A stretch of 23,147 nt of DNA. Origin: Candidatus Zixiibacteriota bacterium (GTDB taxonomy: Bacteria; Zixibacteria; MSB-5A5; GN15; FEB-12). Below, piece by piece: positions 1 to 7,514 of the stretch. Both the position numbers and the translations under genes were made by a program. Location: NCBI GenBank assembly GCA_018816665.1, contig JAHIVM010000444.1, forward strand, positions 1 to 23,147, written 5' to 3'. How positions within the stretch are numbered: position 1 is the first letter of the stretch; every line of letters begins with the position of its first letter. Below the pieces are notes generated by a model. The model saw only the letters and a list, made by a program, of their open reading frames with translations, was not told the DNA's origin and did no database searches.

Positions 1-1
1 C

Positions 2-1096
2 AACAAGCCGGAGGAGCTTGAGTTTGCTCACCAGATGTATCGGCGGGCGCTGGATGTAGAACCGGACTTCGCCCTGGCCCATGCCGGTCTGGCCGACCTC
101 TACATATTCAAGTACATGGCCTACTATGATCGCAGCGCCGAAGGGATTGCCCGGGCTCGCGAACACGCCGAACGCGCCCTGCAGCTGGAACCGCTCCTGG
201 CCGAGGGCAACCGGGCGCTGGGTCGGTACCATATGTTCACGGGCAGTCTGCAGCAGGCGGAGCAGTGTATGCTCAAGGCTATTGGTGTTGATCCCAAGTA
301 TGCGGTCGGGTACCGGACGCTGGGATGGCTGAAAAAGGCGCAGGGCGACTACGACGGAGCCCTGGACTGGGCGCGCCGGGCGCTGGAACTGGCGCCGACC
401 GACCTGGAAACCCTGCTGCTGCTCAGTCAGCTTCACATGGGGAACGGGAAGTACACTATCGCACTGTCCACGCTGCAACGGGCGATAGAACTGGGACCGG
501 ACTATGGACGCGCCTACTACGAACTCGGCGTGGTCAATCTCAAGCTGGCGCTACTTGATGCCGCGATTGTCAATCTCGAACTGGGCTGTCGATACAAGGG
601 TGATCCCAACTGTTTCATCGATGCCGGCTTCGCTCATCTCGTGTCGGAGGACTATGTACCGGCACGTCAGGCATTCGAACAGTCCATAGCCGAGGACTAC
701 TTCCCCTTCGTGGCTCACTACTTCCTGGGATATATGGACCTGTCGGCCGGGCAGAGCGAGGCCGCAGCGGTGCATTTCACAGCCGTGATTGATCACCTCA
801 CGGGCGAGCAGGCTCCGGGCGCCGGTAATCCGCAGGTACAGGTGTTCAGGGCTTTAGCCATGGCGGGACTGGACCAGAAGCACGCAGCGGTGGAGTTGCT
901 TGACAATCTGGAGCCAGCAGCAGCGGATAACGGTGAACTCCTGGCGAATATCGCCCGCTGTCACATGCTGCTCGGCGACGATGACGCTGCGGTGAAGGCG
1001 GTGGAGGCATCGCTGAAGGCCCACGACGGATTGACGGCCAAACTGGTCATGCTCGACCCCCACTTCGCAGGCATACAGGATCGCTTTCGACGCTAG
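2..1096 (+). CDS. TPR-repeat protein, C-terminal part (5' truncated by window edge)
   Basis: The reading frame is open from base 2 and ends at TAG 1094-1096, so this is the C-terminal part of a longer protein; the ATG at 35 is internal. The roughly 364 visible residues are almost wholly tetratricopeptide repeats. Typical TPR signatures are visible (A-x-x-G-L-A-D-L-Y, A-L-x-L-x-P, G-x-Y-D-x-A-L-x-W, A-x-E-L-G-P-D-Y), each helix pair spanning about 34 residues. No membrane segment or catalytic motif is visible. TPR arrays are protein-protein interaction scaffolds. A C-terminal TPR array opening with F-A-H-Q-M-Y-R-R-A-L-D-V-E-P-D-F-A resembles those appended to bacterial Ser/Thr kinases or adenylate cyclases, but the N-terminal domain lies outside the window. 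Confidence is high for the TPR call and low for the parent family. Confidence 0.85.
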   Translation, partial: NKPEELEFAHQMYRRALDVEPDFALAHAGLADLYIFKYMAYYDRSAEGIARAREHAERALQLEPLLAEGNRALGRYHMFTGSLQQAEQCMLKAIGVDPKYAVGYRTLGWLKKAQGDYDGALDWARRALELAPTDLETLLLLSQLHMGNGKYTIALSTLQRAIELGPDYGRAYYELGVVNLKLALLDAAIVNLELGCRYKGDPNCFIDAGFAHLVSEDYVPARQAFEQSIAEDYFPFVAHYFLGYMDLSAGQSEAAAVHFTAVIDHLTGEQAPGAGNPQVQVFRALAMAGLDQKHAAVELLDNLEPAAADNGELLANIARCHMLLGDDDAAVKAVEASLKAHDGLTAKLVMLDPHFAGIQDRFRR

Positions 1097-1283
1097 CGGG
1101 CAGTAGCAGCTACAGTAGCGTTGACCCTCCCGTCCGAGTACCGCCGTTCCGGATTGAGACACAGGCTCCTGGAGATTGTTGTCCCATCGTTGCCATATTC
1201 CCTTGCCAGGGCGGCCATTTTGCCGATCTTATCAAAAGGCATGAATCACTCAGAACCAGATCGATGCAAAGCGGGAAGAATGA

Positions 1284-2453
1284 ATGCTTAGCTTGAGAAG
1301 ATATTGGACAGTACTGCTGGTGGTAACTCTGGCCGCCATCGCGGTATCCACAGCCGCAGATGTACCCGGAACTATGAATTACCAGGGCTGCCTCACTGAT
1401 CAGAACGGCTATCCGGTGGCAGACACACATCACAGCATAACGTTCAGAATTTACGATCAAAACGACATTGTCCGCTGGGAGGAGTCGCAAACAGTCACGA
1501 CGACCGGCGGCTGTTTTTCGGCTCAACTCGGCTCCAACGGATCTCCGCTGAGCATGGCCATTTTTGACTACGCCGGGTGCTGGCTGGGCATCACCGTGGA
1601 CTCGACCGCCGAGATTGCGCCGCGTACCCGTCTGATCTCGGTGCCGTACTCGTTCCGAACGGGCACCGTTGATGGCGCTGAGGGCGGGACAATTACCTCG
1701 GACCTGACGATAGCAGAAAACCTCGTGCTGGGCGACATCGGCACCGCGGGCAGCACTTCCTTTCGCCCGCATGAATCCGGCGACAGTGCTGTAGCTTTGC
1801 CCGACGATGCCGTGCAGTCACGTGAAATACTCAATGAACCGGGAGTGGCGGCCTTCAGCGGTGCCTACTACGTGTATTTGGCTGACACGGCCTATACCGT
1901 GCTGTGCAGCCTGACAATTGACTGTCCCGCCGACGGCTACGTTATGGCCGTTGCCCACGGGCGAATAGCTACTCTGCCGGGCCACACCACCGGCACCAGG
2001 TCGTATGCGACTGTTGGGATATCCAATGTACCGAACGCCTTGCCGGGAAATCAGGATCTTGATTTCCAGATTGACTCACCGGCACCGTCGGGCGTTTACT
2101 CCACACCTTTCGGGATGACCAGCATGTTTACGGTACCGTCTGCCGGTTCGTACACGTACTACTATCTGGCCTACGAGTATTCCGGTTCGATCACTGTGGC
2201 CGACATGCAGTTCAACCTGGTGTATTTCCCGACCGCCTACGGACAGGTAGACCCGGTACCGCCGCCGGTGAAGACGCAGGGTGGTGGTGGTTCGGCTGAC
2301 CTGGGCGGACTGACGTCGCCGGGCGGCGACGGTGACCGTGTCGACAGTGAGTCATTTGATATCGATGCTCTGGAGCGCGAACTGGCCGTGTTGAGAGCCC
2401 GGATTGAAGCGATACAGCAGCAGATCGAGAGCAATCGTAACGATCGGAAGTAG
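1284..2453 (+). CDS. Exported protein of the 'NYQG-LTD' type with C-terminal coiled coil
   Basis: 389 residues. The N-terminus is a clear signal peptide (two arginines, then a Leu/Val/Ala-rich core, cleavage likely near residue 25 after S-T-A-A). Residues about 28-125 follow a pattern common in exported proteins of FCB bacteria: M-N-Y-Q-G-C-L-T-D near the N-terminus, an F-R-I-Y-D strand, and a segment ending P-R-T-R-L-I-S-V-P-Y-S-F-R. I know this pattern but not a biochemical role for it. Residues about 185-315 are Tyr/Ser/Thr-rich and probably beta. They are followed by a Pro/Gly linker and a C-terminal heptad-like helix (L-E-R-E-L-A-V-L-R-A-R-I-E-A-I-Q-Q-Q-I) that may oligomerise. The ATG at 1284 follows a purine-rich GGGAAG. 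The gene stands alone between a TPR gene and a convergent barrel gene. Function is unknown; extracytoplasmic location is likely. Confidence 0.8.
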   Translation: MLSLRRYWTVLLVVTLAAIAVSTAADVPGTMNYQGCLTDQNGYPVADTHHSITFRIYDQNDIVRWEESQTVTTTGGCFSAQLGSNGSPLSMAIFDYAGCWLGITVDSTAEIAPRTRLISVPYSFRTGTVDGAEGGTITSDLTIAENLVLGDIGTAGSTSFRPHESGDSAVALPDDAVQSREILNEPGVAAFSGAYYVYLADTAYTVLCSLTIDCPADGYVMAVAHGRIATLPGHTTGTRSYATVGISNVPNALPGNQDLDFQIDSPAPSGVYSTPFGMTSMFTVPSAGSYTYYYLAYEYSGSITVADMQFNLVYFPTAYGQVDPVPPPVKTQGGGGSADLGGLTSPGGDGDRVDSESFDIDALERELAVLRARIEAIQQQIESNRNDRK

Positions 2454-2596
2454 AGGAATTCGAACCCCCATGTTGTCTTAGCGATACGAACGCCCCACGG
2501 CTGTGCGACAACCTGGCATTGCCGAAAAGAAGCATCACTGGCAATTCAATCACCATGCCCCTCAAAGGCAAGGTGTACCACAAAGCAAGCTAGTAC

Positions 2597-3313
2597 CTAG
2601 CGCCCAATCTTTGGAGCAGCAGAAACTCCGACCGAGATCTGCAGGGCGTCAAAGTCATACTTCACTTCCCGATCGTACGTGCGCAGCGAAGGGAATTCGA
2701 TGAAAGTTAGGGTCACAGACGGTCGTACACTTTGCCATCTGACATCTCCGAACAGCTGCACAACTGAAGACAAGTGAAACTTAAACCCGCCCCGTACGTG
2801 CATTCCGAATCCGGAGCCGTAGTCGTGGTAGTATGAGGGCTTGCCCAGGCCATCATAGCCACCAGGAACAAACTGATCTGGCCCGCTTGTCGGCGCGGAA
2901 CTCGAGACATAGCTCGGCCCCAACCCAAAATAGGGGGAGAAACGGCCAAAGCGGTCTCGTAGAAGTACTGAAAGTTCCATCGTTGCCGACTCAAGATCGA
3001 CCGGGGTCTGGTATTGCCTCTCAAAGTCACACCGCGACCAGTTGAAGGCGAGTTTAACTGCTACAGGGGCGAACCGAGTGACATCGACATGAAACCCTCC
3101 CCCCCAGCCCCGGCCATAGTGACTTGTTGGACTGTGAGTTATAGCCGATATCCCCATCTCTACATATCTTAGAGTGTCAGATTGATCCGATTTGGATCGA
3201 TGAAGGCCGAACGGATCGTCCGGATCGATTGTCGCCCAACTCGATTGAACTGCGATACATATCAGAACTAGAGAGAGAACTAGGGGTCGCATGGGGCGAT
3301 GCCTCTCGGTCAT
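2597..3313 (-). CDS. Small outer-membrane beta-barrel-like protein
   Basis: About 238 residues from ATG 3313, which has GGAG 9 bases upstream on the minus strand. ATG 3292, with GAGAGG upstream, is an alternative. A signal peptide is visible (M-R-P-L-V-L-S-L-V-L-I-C-I-A, cleavage near S-S-W-A). The mature part alternates hydrophobic and polar residues and has many aromatics, with strands such as G-F-H-V-D-V-T-R-F and S-P-Y-F-G-L-G-P-S-Y. Gly/Tyr-rich turns and a terminal strand (L-Q-I-S-V-G-V-S-A) fit an eight-stranded OmpA/OmpW-like barrel of about 200 residues. No enzymatic motif is seen. The gene converges with the exported protein gene to its left. The call rests on overall pattern; the exact family is not recognised. 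Confidence 0.7.
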   Translation of the reverse strand: MTERHRPMRPLVLSLVLICIAVQSSWATIDPDDPFGLHRSKSDQSDTLRYVEMGISAITHSPTSHYGRGWGGGFHVDVTRFAPVAVKLAFNWSRCDFERQYQTPVDLESATMELSVLLRDRFGRFSPYFGLGPSYVSSSAPTSGPDQFVPGGYDGLGKPSYYHDYGSGFGMHVRGGFKFHLSSVVQLFGDVRWQSVRPSVTLTFIEFPSLRTYDREVKYDFDALQISVGVSAAPKIGR

Positions 3314-3340
3314 GATCTCTATCTCCAAACCCATAGCCAA

Positions 3341-3738
3341 ACAGATTACAGCAACTCGCGCGAGACTTCAAGTCTGCAATCCAGAAGTTTGTTGACTCGA
3401 CTCGCGGTTGGAAAGACACAGTATACTCGTAACCGCAACGTGTGTCAAACGCGCCACGTCCCCGCGCCAGAAAAGGTCGCTAAAGTTTCAAAGGACTACT
3501 GAGCCGGCTGTTGCTGGTGAACACGCGGAACTCAATCTCGGAACCCAAGAAGAAACGGGTGTTTCGCCCTCGTTTGACTGTACGTCACGCAATGGCGACA
3601 CCCTTATCCTCGTTAGCGTAGCTACACTAACGAAATGTTCGATAGTTGATGGAATTGGATACTCTGCGACCAGAATATGTCGTAACGCGAGGTCGAGCAG
3701 TATCGTAACTAGCTGATAATCAATAACTTAGATAATCA
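3341..3738. other. Noncoding interval between barrel gene and tRNA-Leu
   Basis: About 400 bases with no convincing gene. The plus-strand frame from 3408 to 3716 (102 codons) lacks recognisable protein character. The interval holds a CTCGCGCGAG palindrome (3355-3364) upstream of the barrel gene, a 24-base near-palindrome at 3610-3633, and a repeated GATAATCA (3715-3722 and 3731-3738) immediately downstream of the tRNA on the minus strand. No canonical promoter for the barrel gene is obvious. Confidence 0.5.
3610..3633. repeat. 24-bp near-perfect palindrome
   Basis: The left arm TCGTTAG and the right arm CTAACGA are exact reverse complements. They flank the fully palindromic core GTAGCTAC, with only the two symmetric positions 3617 and 3626 unmatched. 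With no spacer it looks more like a dimeric protein-binding site than a terminator, and there is no U-tract. It lies about 300 bases upstream of the barrel gene and about 105 bases downstream of the tRNA. Confidence 0.6.
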
Positions 3739-3822
3739 TGCCGAAGGGGGGATTCGAACCCCCACTCCCTTGCGAGAACTGCACCCTGAATGCAGCGCGT
3801 CTACCAATTTCACCACTTCGGC
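3739..3822 (-). tRNA. tRNA-Leu (anticodon CAG)
   Basis: Read on the minus strand, the acceptor stem GCCGAAG pairs exactly with CTTCGGC and is followed by discriminator A. The D-arm contains TGGTAGAC. The anticodon stem CTGCA/TGCAG closes a seven-base loop TTCAGGG with CAG at positions 34-36 (plus-strand bases 3786-3788), decoding CUG leucine. A long class II variable arm (TCTC...GGGA) and a T-arm GGGGG-TTCGAAT-CCCCC complete an 84-nt cloverleaf, as expected for tRNA-Leu. CCA is not encoded; the next bases read TGA. A matching promoter lies just upstream. Confidence 0.97.
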
Positions 3823-3839
3823 ATTGCTTCCGAGCACCT

Positions 3840-3867
3840 AAGATAATCGTTTATCACCACTTGGCAA
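3840..3867 (-). promoter_or_regulatory. Sigma-70-type promoter for tRNA-Leu
   Basis: On the minus strand, a -35 box TTGCCA (3867-3862) and a -10 box TATCTT (3845-3840) are separated by 16 bases. The tRNA 5' end is 17 bases below the -10 box, giving a short leader. The match to TTGACA/TATAAT is 5/6 and 4/6. Confidence 0.6.
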
Positions 3868-3970
3868 CAGGAATTTACACTTTTCGAAAGTATCCTGCTG
3901 ACCGCCGAAACAATCAACCCGACAACCCGGTCAATCATCCGTGCCTCCGGCCAACCCCTTGCCTCCCAAT

Positions 3971-4002
3971 AAAAAAACCGCCCCCCGGAATCCGGGAAAC
4001 GG
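3971..4002 (-). terminator. Intrinsic terminator after the sigma factor gene
   Basis: On the minus strand, CCGTTTCCCGG and CCGGGGGGCGG form an uninterrupted 11-bp stem (three G-U pairs) with loop ATT, followed directly by seven T residues. It sits 25 bases past the sigma factor stop codon and would insulate the tRNA gene beyond. Confidence 0.9.
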
Positions 4003-4026
4003 CCTTCAATAAACTGTAAGTTGAGT

Positions 4027-4881
4027 CTAGCTCAAGTACGCCCGCAGGGAACGGCTGCGCGAGGCATGACGGAGGCGACGAATCGCTTTCTCCTTGATCT
4101 GCCGGACGCGTTCGCGAGTCAGTGAGAACCGGGCGCCGATTTCCTCCAGCGTAAGTGCCTTTTCGTGATTCAACCCGAAGTACAGATTGATCACCTCGGC
4201 TTCACGAGGGGTCAGCGTATCCAGTGCTTTCTCGATCTCCGCCCGCAATGAACTGTTCAACAACGATTCGTCCGGCGACGGTTGAAATTCGTCCTCGAGA
4301 ATGTCGATCAGCGAGTTGTCCTCGGATACCGAGAACGGCGCATCAAGCGACAAATGTGAGTTCGAAATTTTCAGCGTATCGGCGACTTCGCCCTCGGACA
4401 GTTCGAGTTCCTTGGCGATTTCTTCCGGGGACGGTACCCGGCCGAGCCCCTGTTCGAGGCGGCTGGATATCTTTCCGATTTTGTGCAGCGTGCCCACCCG
4501 ATTGAGCGGAAGACGCACGATACGACTCTGTTCGGCCAGGGCCTGAAGAATCGCCTGGCGAATCCACCAGACGGCGTAACTGATAAACTTGAAACCACGG
4601 GTTTCGTCAAATCGCTTGGCCGCTTTAATGAGGCCGATATTGCCCTCGTTAATAAGATCGGCCAGGGACAAACCCTGATTCTGATACTGCTTGGCAACTG
4701 AGACGACAAAACGCAAATTGGCGCGAGTTAGTTTTTCCAGGGAACGTTTATCACCCTGCTTTATTTTGCGCGCCAGGCGTATCTCCTCTTCAGCGTCGAT
4801 GAGGGGGGTCTCCCCTATCTCGCGAAGATACAGATCCAGTGACCTGTCCTCGTCACGATACTTTAAGGACTGCTTAGCCAC
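4027..4881 (-). CDS. rpoD: Primary RNA polymerase sigma factor (sigma-70/RpoD, compact form)
   Basis: 284 residues. Directs RNA polymerase to -10/-35 promoters. Region 1.2 (D-L-Y-L-R-E-I-G-E-T-P-L, about 16-37), region 2 (N-L-R-F-V-V-S-V-A-K-Q-Y, then the -10-reading F-I-S-Y-A-V-W-W-I-R-Q-A-I, about 55-112), region 3 (L-P-L-N-R and following), and region 4 with its helix-turn-helix (L-T-L-E-E-I-G-A-R-F, T-R-E-R-V-R-Q-I-K-E-K-A-I-R-R-L, about 220-275) are all present. Region 1.1 and the long non-conserved insert are missing, as in the short primary sigma factors of Bacteroidetes and relatives. The start is GTG at 4881. An AAGGAG lies upstream at an unusually long 13-base spacing, and an in-frame TGA further up excludes an earlier start. 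An HtrA gene lies directly upstream, separated by a terminator-like hairpin. Confidence 0.95.
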   Translation of the reverse strand: MAKQSLKYRDEDRSLDLYLREIGETPLIDAEEEIRLARKIKQGDKRSLEKLTRANLRFVVSVAKQYQNQGLSLADLINEGNIGLIKAAKRFDETRGFKFISYAVWWIRQAILQALAEQSRIVRLPLNRVGTLHKIGKISSRLEQGLGRVPSPEEIAKELELSEGEVADTLKISNSHLSLDAPFSVSEDNSLIDILEDEFQPSPDESLLNSSLRAEIEKALDTLTPREAEVINLYFGLNHEKALTLEEIGARFSLTRERVRQIKEKAIRRLRHASRSRSLRAYLS

Positions 4882-4928
4882 GTGTGTCGACTTGCTCCTT
4901 CTTCATTGTTCTTCACCCACCTATGTAT

Positions 4929-4951
4929 ATACAAACCTTCGCCCCCGAAGG
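4929..4951 (-). terminator. Terminator-like hairpin between htrA and the sigma factor gene
   Basis: On the minus strand, CCTTCG pairs with CGAAGG around a GGGG loop, followed by TTTGTATATA, 19 bases past the HtrA stop codon. The stem is short and the T-tract imperfect, so partial read-through into the sigma gene is possible. Confidence 0.55.
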
Positions 4952-4969
4952 CCTGAACTGTTCGCTGAA

Positions 4970-6463
4970 TCAGGGTCGAATCACCTTGCGTGCAATCATG
5001 CCGTCCGGCTCTAATACAATCATGGGAATGCGCGATTTGTTCCGCCCTATTTCCGTCGCCAGACGATGGACATCCATGACCGACGCAACATCCTGATTGT
5101 CGATTTTCCTAATGATTGTTCCCTCGGCTATCGAGGCCCGGTACGCCGGAGTACCGGCATACACGCGGGCGACATATACACCCGTGACGTGCTCGGCACC
5201 TATCTGAGCGGCAACTTCGGTCGTGTAATCGATCAATTCCATGCCCAGCCACTGGGCTGCCTTGCCGGCGGCCTCATCCTGCCGCTCGTCCATAGCCGCC
5301 AGGAAAGTCTCGCGGTCGGCCACCATGGTCGGCAAATCCAGCAATTCGCCGTCCCGGTTCACCCGAACCGGCACGATATGTCCTTCATGGACTGTCGACA
5401 CCAGCACCGAGAACTGGCCGGCGCTTGTCACTTCCTGTCTGTTAAAATCTACAATAATGTCACCGCTTTTGATGCCCGCCCGTTCGGCCGGCGACCCCTG
5501 GAAGACCGAGTCAATCATGACACCCCGAACGGCCTTCAAACCGTGTTCCTTGGCGTCGCGCTCGGTAACATCCGAAAGCCAGACCCCCAGCCAGCCGCGA
5601 CTGGCCTTGCCGTCGGCAATCAAATCCGTCACCACGGCCCGGGCCAGGTTGATGGGGATAGCAAAGCCGATCCCGACCGAGGTTCCGGTGGGGCTGGAAA
5701 TAGCTGCGTTGACACCCATCGCTTCACCCTTAAGCGTCAGCAGCGGGCCGCCCGAGTTTCCGGGATTGATCGAGGCATCGGTCTGAATATAATCCTGATA
5801 TTCCGGCGTATCGGAACCAAAGCGCAAATTGTGCCGTCCCTTGGCCGATACCACCCCAACCGTAACAGTCCGGTCCAATCCCTGCTGGGGGAACGGATTG
5901 CCGATTGCGATGGCCCAGTCGCCGACTTTGATCTCTTCCGAATTACCGAACGGGATTACCGTGATCTCTTCCTCCGGCTCGACTTTAATCACCGCCAGAT
6001 CGGTCTGGGGATCGGCTCCCACGAGGCGAGCCTCGTACTCGTAGCCGGTCGACGTGCGCACTGTCATGTCGACCGCATCGGCGACCACATGGTTGTTAGT
6101 CACAATGTATCCGTCTTCCCGAAAAAAGAAGCCGGAGCCGAGAGAGGTTGAGTACTGATTTCCGTAATACCACCAAGGACGCCCCGTATCGCGAATACGC
6201 GCGGAAATGTTTACGACACCGGAGGCCGCTCGTTCAACCACTGATACAAACGGCGATTCGAGGCTCCCGTTGCGGTCCACCACGGGAAAAAGCCCGGTTT
6301 GCGCTATATTAGTAGGAACCTCGGCGATCGACCTGGTAGTCAAATCCAGATTGGAGGCTACCAGGATTGCAACAAGCGTAAGAATAACGGCCAAACTACC
6401 GATGGTGGTCAGCCTGGCCCCGCTACGCTGCCTGCCACCGGAGAAAACATCAGAATCGTTCAA
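4970..6463 (-). CDS. HtrA/Deg-type periplasmic serine protease with two PDZ domains
   Basis: 497 residues. Envelope protein quality-control protease of the DegP/DegQ/DegS family (S1C). Residues about 20-38 form a membrane anchor or uncleaved signal sequence. The trypsin-like domain spans about 70-285 with the full triad: H125 in T-N-N-H-V-V, D155 in T-D-L-A-V-I-K-V, and S237 in G-N-S-G-G-P. Two PDZ domains follow (about 291-385 starting W-L-G-V-W, and about 405-495 starting W-L-G-M-E-L), the usual Deg architecture. The second is less canonical. The start is TTG at 6463 with GGAGG four bases upstream and no better ATG nearby. A strong promoter lies at 6490-6518, giving a leader of about 20 nt. 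The gene precedes the primary sigma factor gene on the same strand. Confidence is high for family; the choice among degP, degQ and degS is not made. Confidence 0.95.
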   Translation of the reverse strand: MNDSDVFSGGRQRSGARLTTIGSLAVILTLVAILVASNLDLTTRSIAEVPTNIAQTGLFPVVDRNGSLESPFVSVVERAASGVVNISARIRDTGRPWWYYGNQYSTSLGSGFFFREDGYIVTNNHVVADAVDMTVRTSTGYEYEARLVGADPQTDLAVIKVEPEEEITVIPFGNSEEIKVGDWAIAIGNPFPQQGLDRTVTVGVVSAKGRHNLRFGSDTPEYQDYIQTDASINPGNSGGPLLTLKGEAMGVNAAISSPTGTSVGIGFAIPINLARAVVTDLIADGKASRGWLGVWLSDVTERDAKEHGLKAVRGVMIDSVFQGSPAERAGIKSGDIIVDFNRQEVTSAGQFSVLVSTVHEGHIVPVRVNRDGELLDLPTMVADRETFLAAMDERQDEAAGKAAQWLGMELIDYTTEVAAQIGAEHVTGVYVARVYAGTPAYRASIAEGTIIRKIDNQDVASVMDVHRLATEIGRNKSRIPMIVLEPDGMIARKVIRP

Positions 6464-6489
6464 TATTCCTCCAACCGGCTGAGCCTGTT

Positions 6490-6518
6490 ATGATACTGCC
6501 CCGCATATTTGACGTCAA
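6490..6518 (-). promoter_or_regulatory. Sigma-70-type promoter of the htrA-like gene
   Basis: On the minus strand, -35 TTGACG (6518-6513) and -10 TATCAT (6495-6490) are each 5/6 to consensus with an ideal 17-base spacer, and the TTG start lies about 27 bases below the -10 box. The -35 box is embedded in a perfect palindrome TTGACGTCAA (6509-6518), a possible operator. Confidence 0.7.
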
Positions 6519-6849
6519 GCTATATTTGAGGACGATTACGTGCGTCACCATCTTCTACCCTATTAAACGCGCTGAATTCACCGGAGATACAACTTTTTTT
6601 GGCCCCGGCCGTCAATTCTCCGGGGTTGTCCGATAGATACCGGTCAGACACGCTCGTAGCCCGGATGTCGCGGTCGAATCGGCGAGTCGGCAGATTGACA
6701 AAAATGTGACCGGATGGAGCCCCCTTGACCGGCGGTGACTAAGGCTGTTTTGCCCCCGCATTTAGCATCATCATTTTATCGGCAGTTCCTTCCAAATCAA
6801 CACCCTGCTGTTGACTAAATTCGACCGGTCGGCTACCTTGCCTGCAACT
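6519..6849. other. Divergent intergenic region between htrA and the aldolase operon
   Basis: About 330 bases with no gene seen. It contains CCGGAGA (6581-6587) and its exact inverted copy TCTCCGG (6617-6623) flanking a T-run. Near the right end, TTGACT (6811-6816), a 17-base spacer and TACCTT (6834-6839) form a weak promoter candidate, with the aldolase ATG only 10 bases beyond. No riboswitch was recognised. Confidence 0.4.
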
Positions 6850-7500
6850 ATGTCTCTCGCCGGCAATGATACCAGGGCTATTATCGAGATCGGTCGCCGT
6901 CTGGCCGAGCGCGGCCTCGTGGCCGGTACCGACGGCAACCTCTCCGTCAGGGTTGCGGACGACGGTGTTTTGATCACTGCGTCGGGGCGCCCCAAGGGCT
7001 ACCTGCGCCCCGATGACCTAGTCGAGGTGAGTCTGAACGGTCAGTCACCGATAGGAGCCTCACCACCCTCGTCGGAATGCGATATGCACCTGTCCGTTTA
7101 CCGGGCCCGCCCGGACATAGGCGCCTGCGTCCACGCCCACCCTCCGCATGCCACGGCGTTTGCGATCACCGGTCAGGCCCTTCCCTCCGGCGTCCTGCCC
7201 GAGGTAGTCGTATTTGTGGGCGATATCCCGCTTACCGAATACGCGCCTCCCGGCACGCCGGCGGTAGGCGCCTCTCTCGCGCCATACCTTAAAGGACACA
7301 ACGCGTTTCTGCTTCGCAATCACGGCGTGCTGACAGTTGGCCGGACTCTGGAGGAGGCGTATCATCGTATGGAGACCGTGGAACATTACGCCCGGATCAT
7401 TCTCCTGGCCCGTGGACTGGGAGTCCCGGAACAGATTCCGCCCGATGACATGGCTCGGCTGACCACGCTGCGGTCGATGTATGAGCAAGAGGATCAGTGA
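6850..7500 (+). CDS. Class II aldolase/adducin family protein (L-fuculose-phosphate aldolase-like)
   Basis: 216 residues from ATG 6850. Zinc-dependent aldolases or epimerases of this family cleave or epimerise sugar phosphates. The Zn ligands expected from fuculose-1-phosphate aldolase are present: E76 (S-S-E-C), H95 and H97 (V-H-A-H-P-P), and H158 (L-R-N-H-G-V). They sit three residues downstream of the numbering known for E. coli FucA (E73, H92, H94, H155), at near-identical length. That supports ATG 6850 over the in-frame TTG at 6811. The N-terminal G-T-D-G-N-L-S-V-R and T-A-S-G motifs are also typical. No Shine-Dalgarno precedes the ATG. It is the first gene of the operon and abuts the next. 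The substrate cannot be read from the sequence. Linkage to folate and pantothenate genes rather than sugar catabolic genes makes a classical fucose role doubtful. Confidence 0.88.
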   Translation: MSLAGNDTRAIIEIGRRLAERGLVAGTDGNLSVRVADDGVLITASGRPKGYLRPDDLVEVSLNGQSPIGASPPSSECDMHLSVYRARPDIGACVHAHPPHATAFAITGQALPSGVLPEVVVFVGDIPLTEYAPPGTPAVGASLAPYLKGHNAFLLRNHGVLTVGRTLEEAYHRMETVEHYARIILLARGLGVPEQIPPDDMARLTTLRSMYEQEDQ

Positions 7501-7514
7501 ATCGAGAGGTCACT

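Noticed and set aside
3738..4019. 93-codon plus-strand frame
   Set aside because: It runs through the tRNA-Leu gene antisense, its promoter and the sigma-factor terminator, so it is not a gene.
5066..6151. 361-codon plus-strand open frame opposite the htrA-like gene
   Set aside because: It is an antisense shadow of a protease with a full catalytic triad and two PDZ domains. Its translation is His/Arg-rich with no family motif.
6811..6849. TTG 6811 as the aldolase start
   Set aside because: It would add 13 residues with no ribosome-binding site. Zn-ligand spacing from ATG 6850 matches known aldolases.
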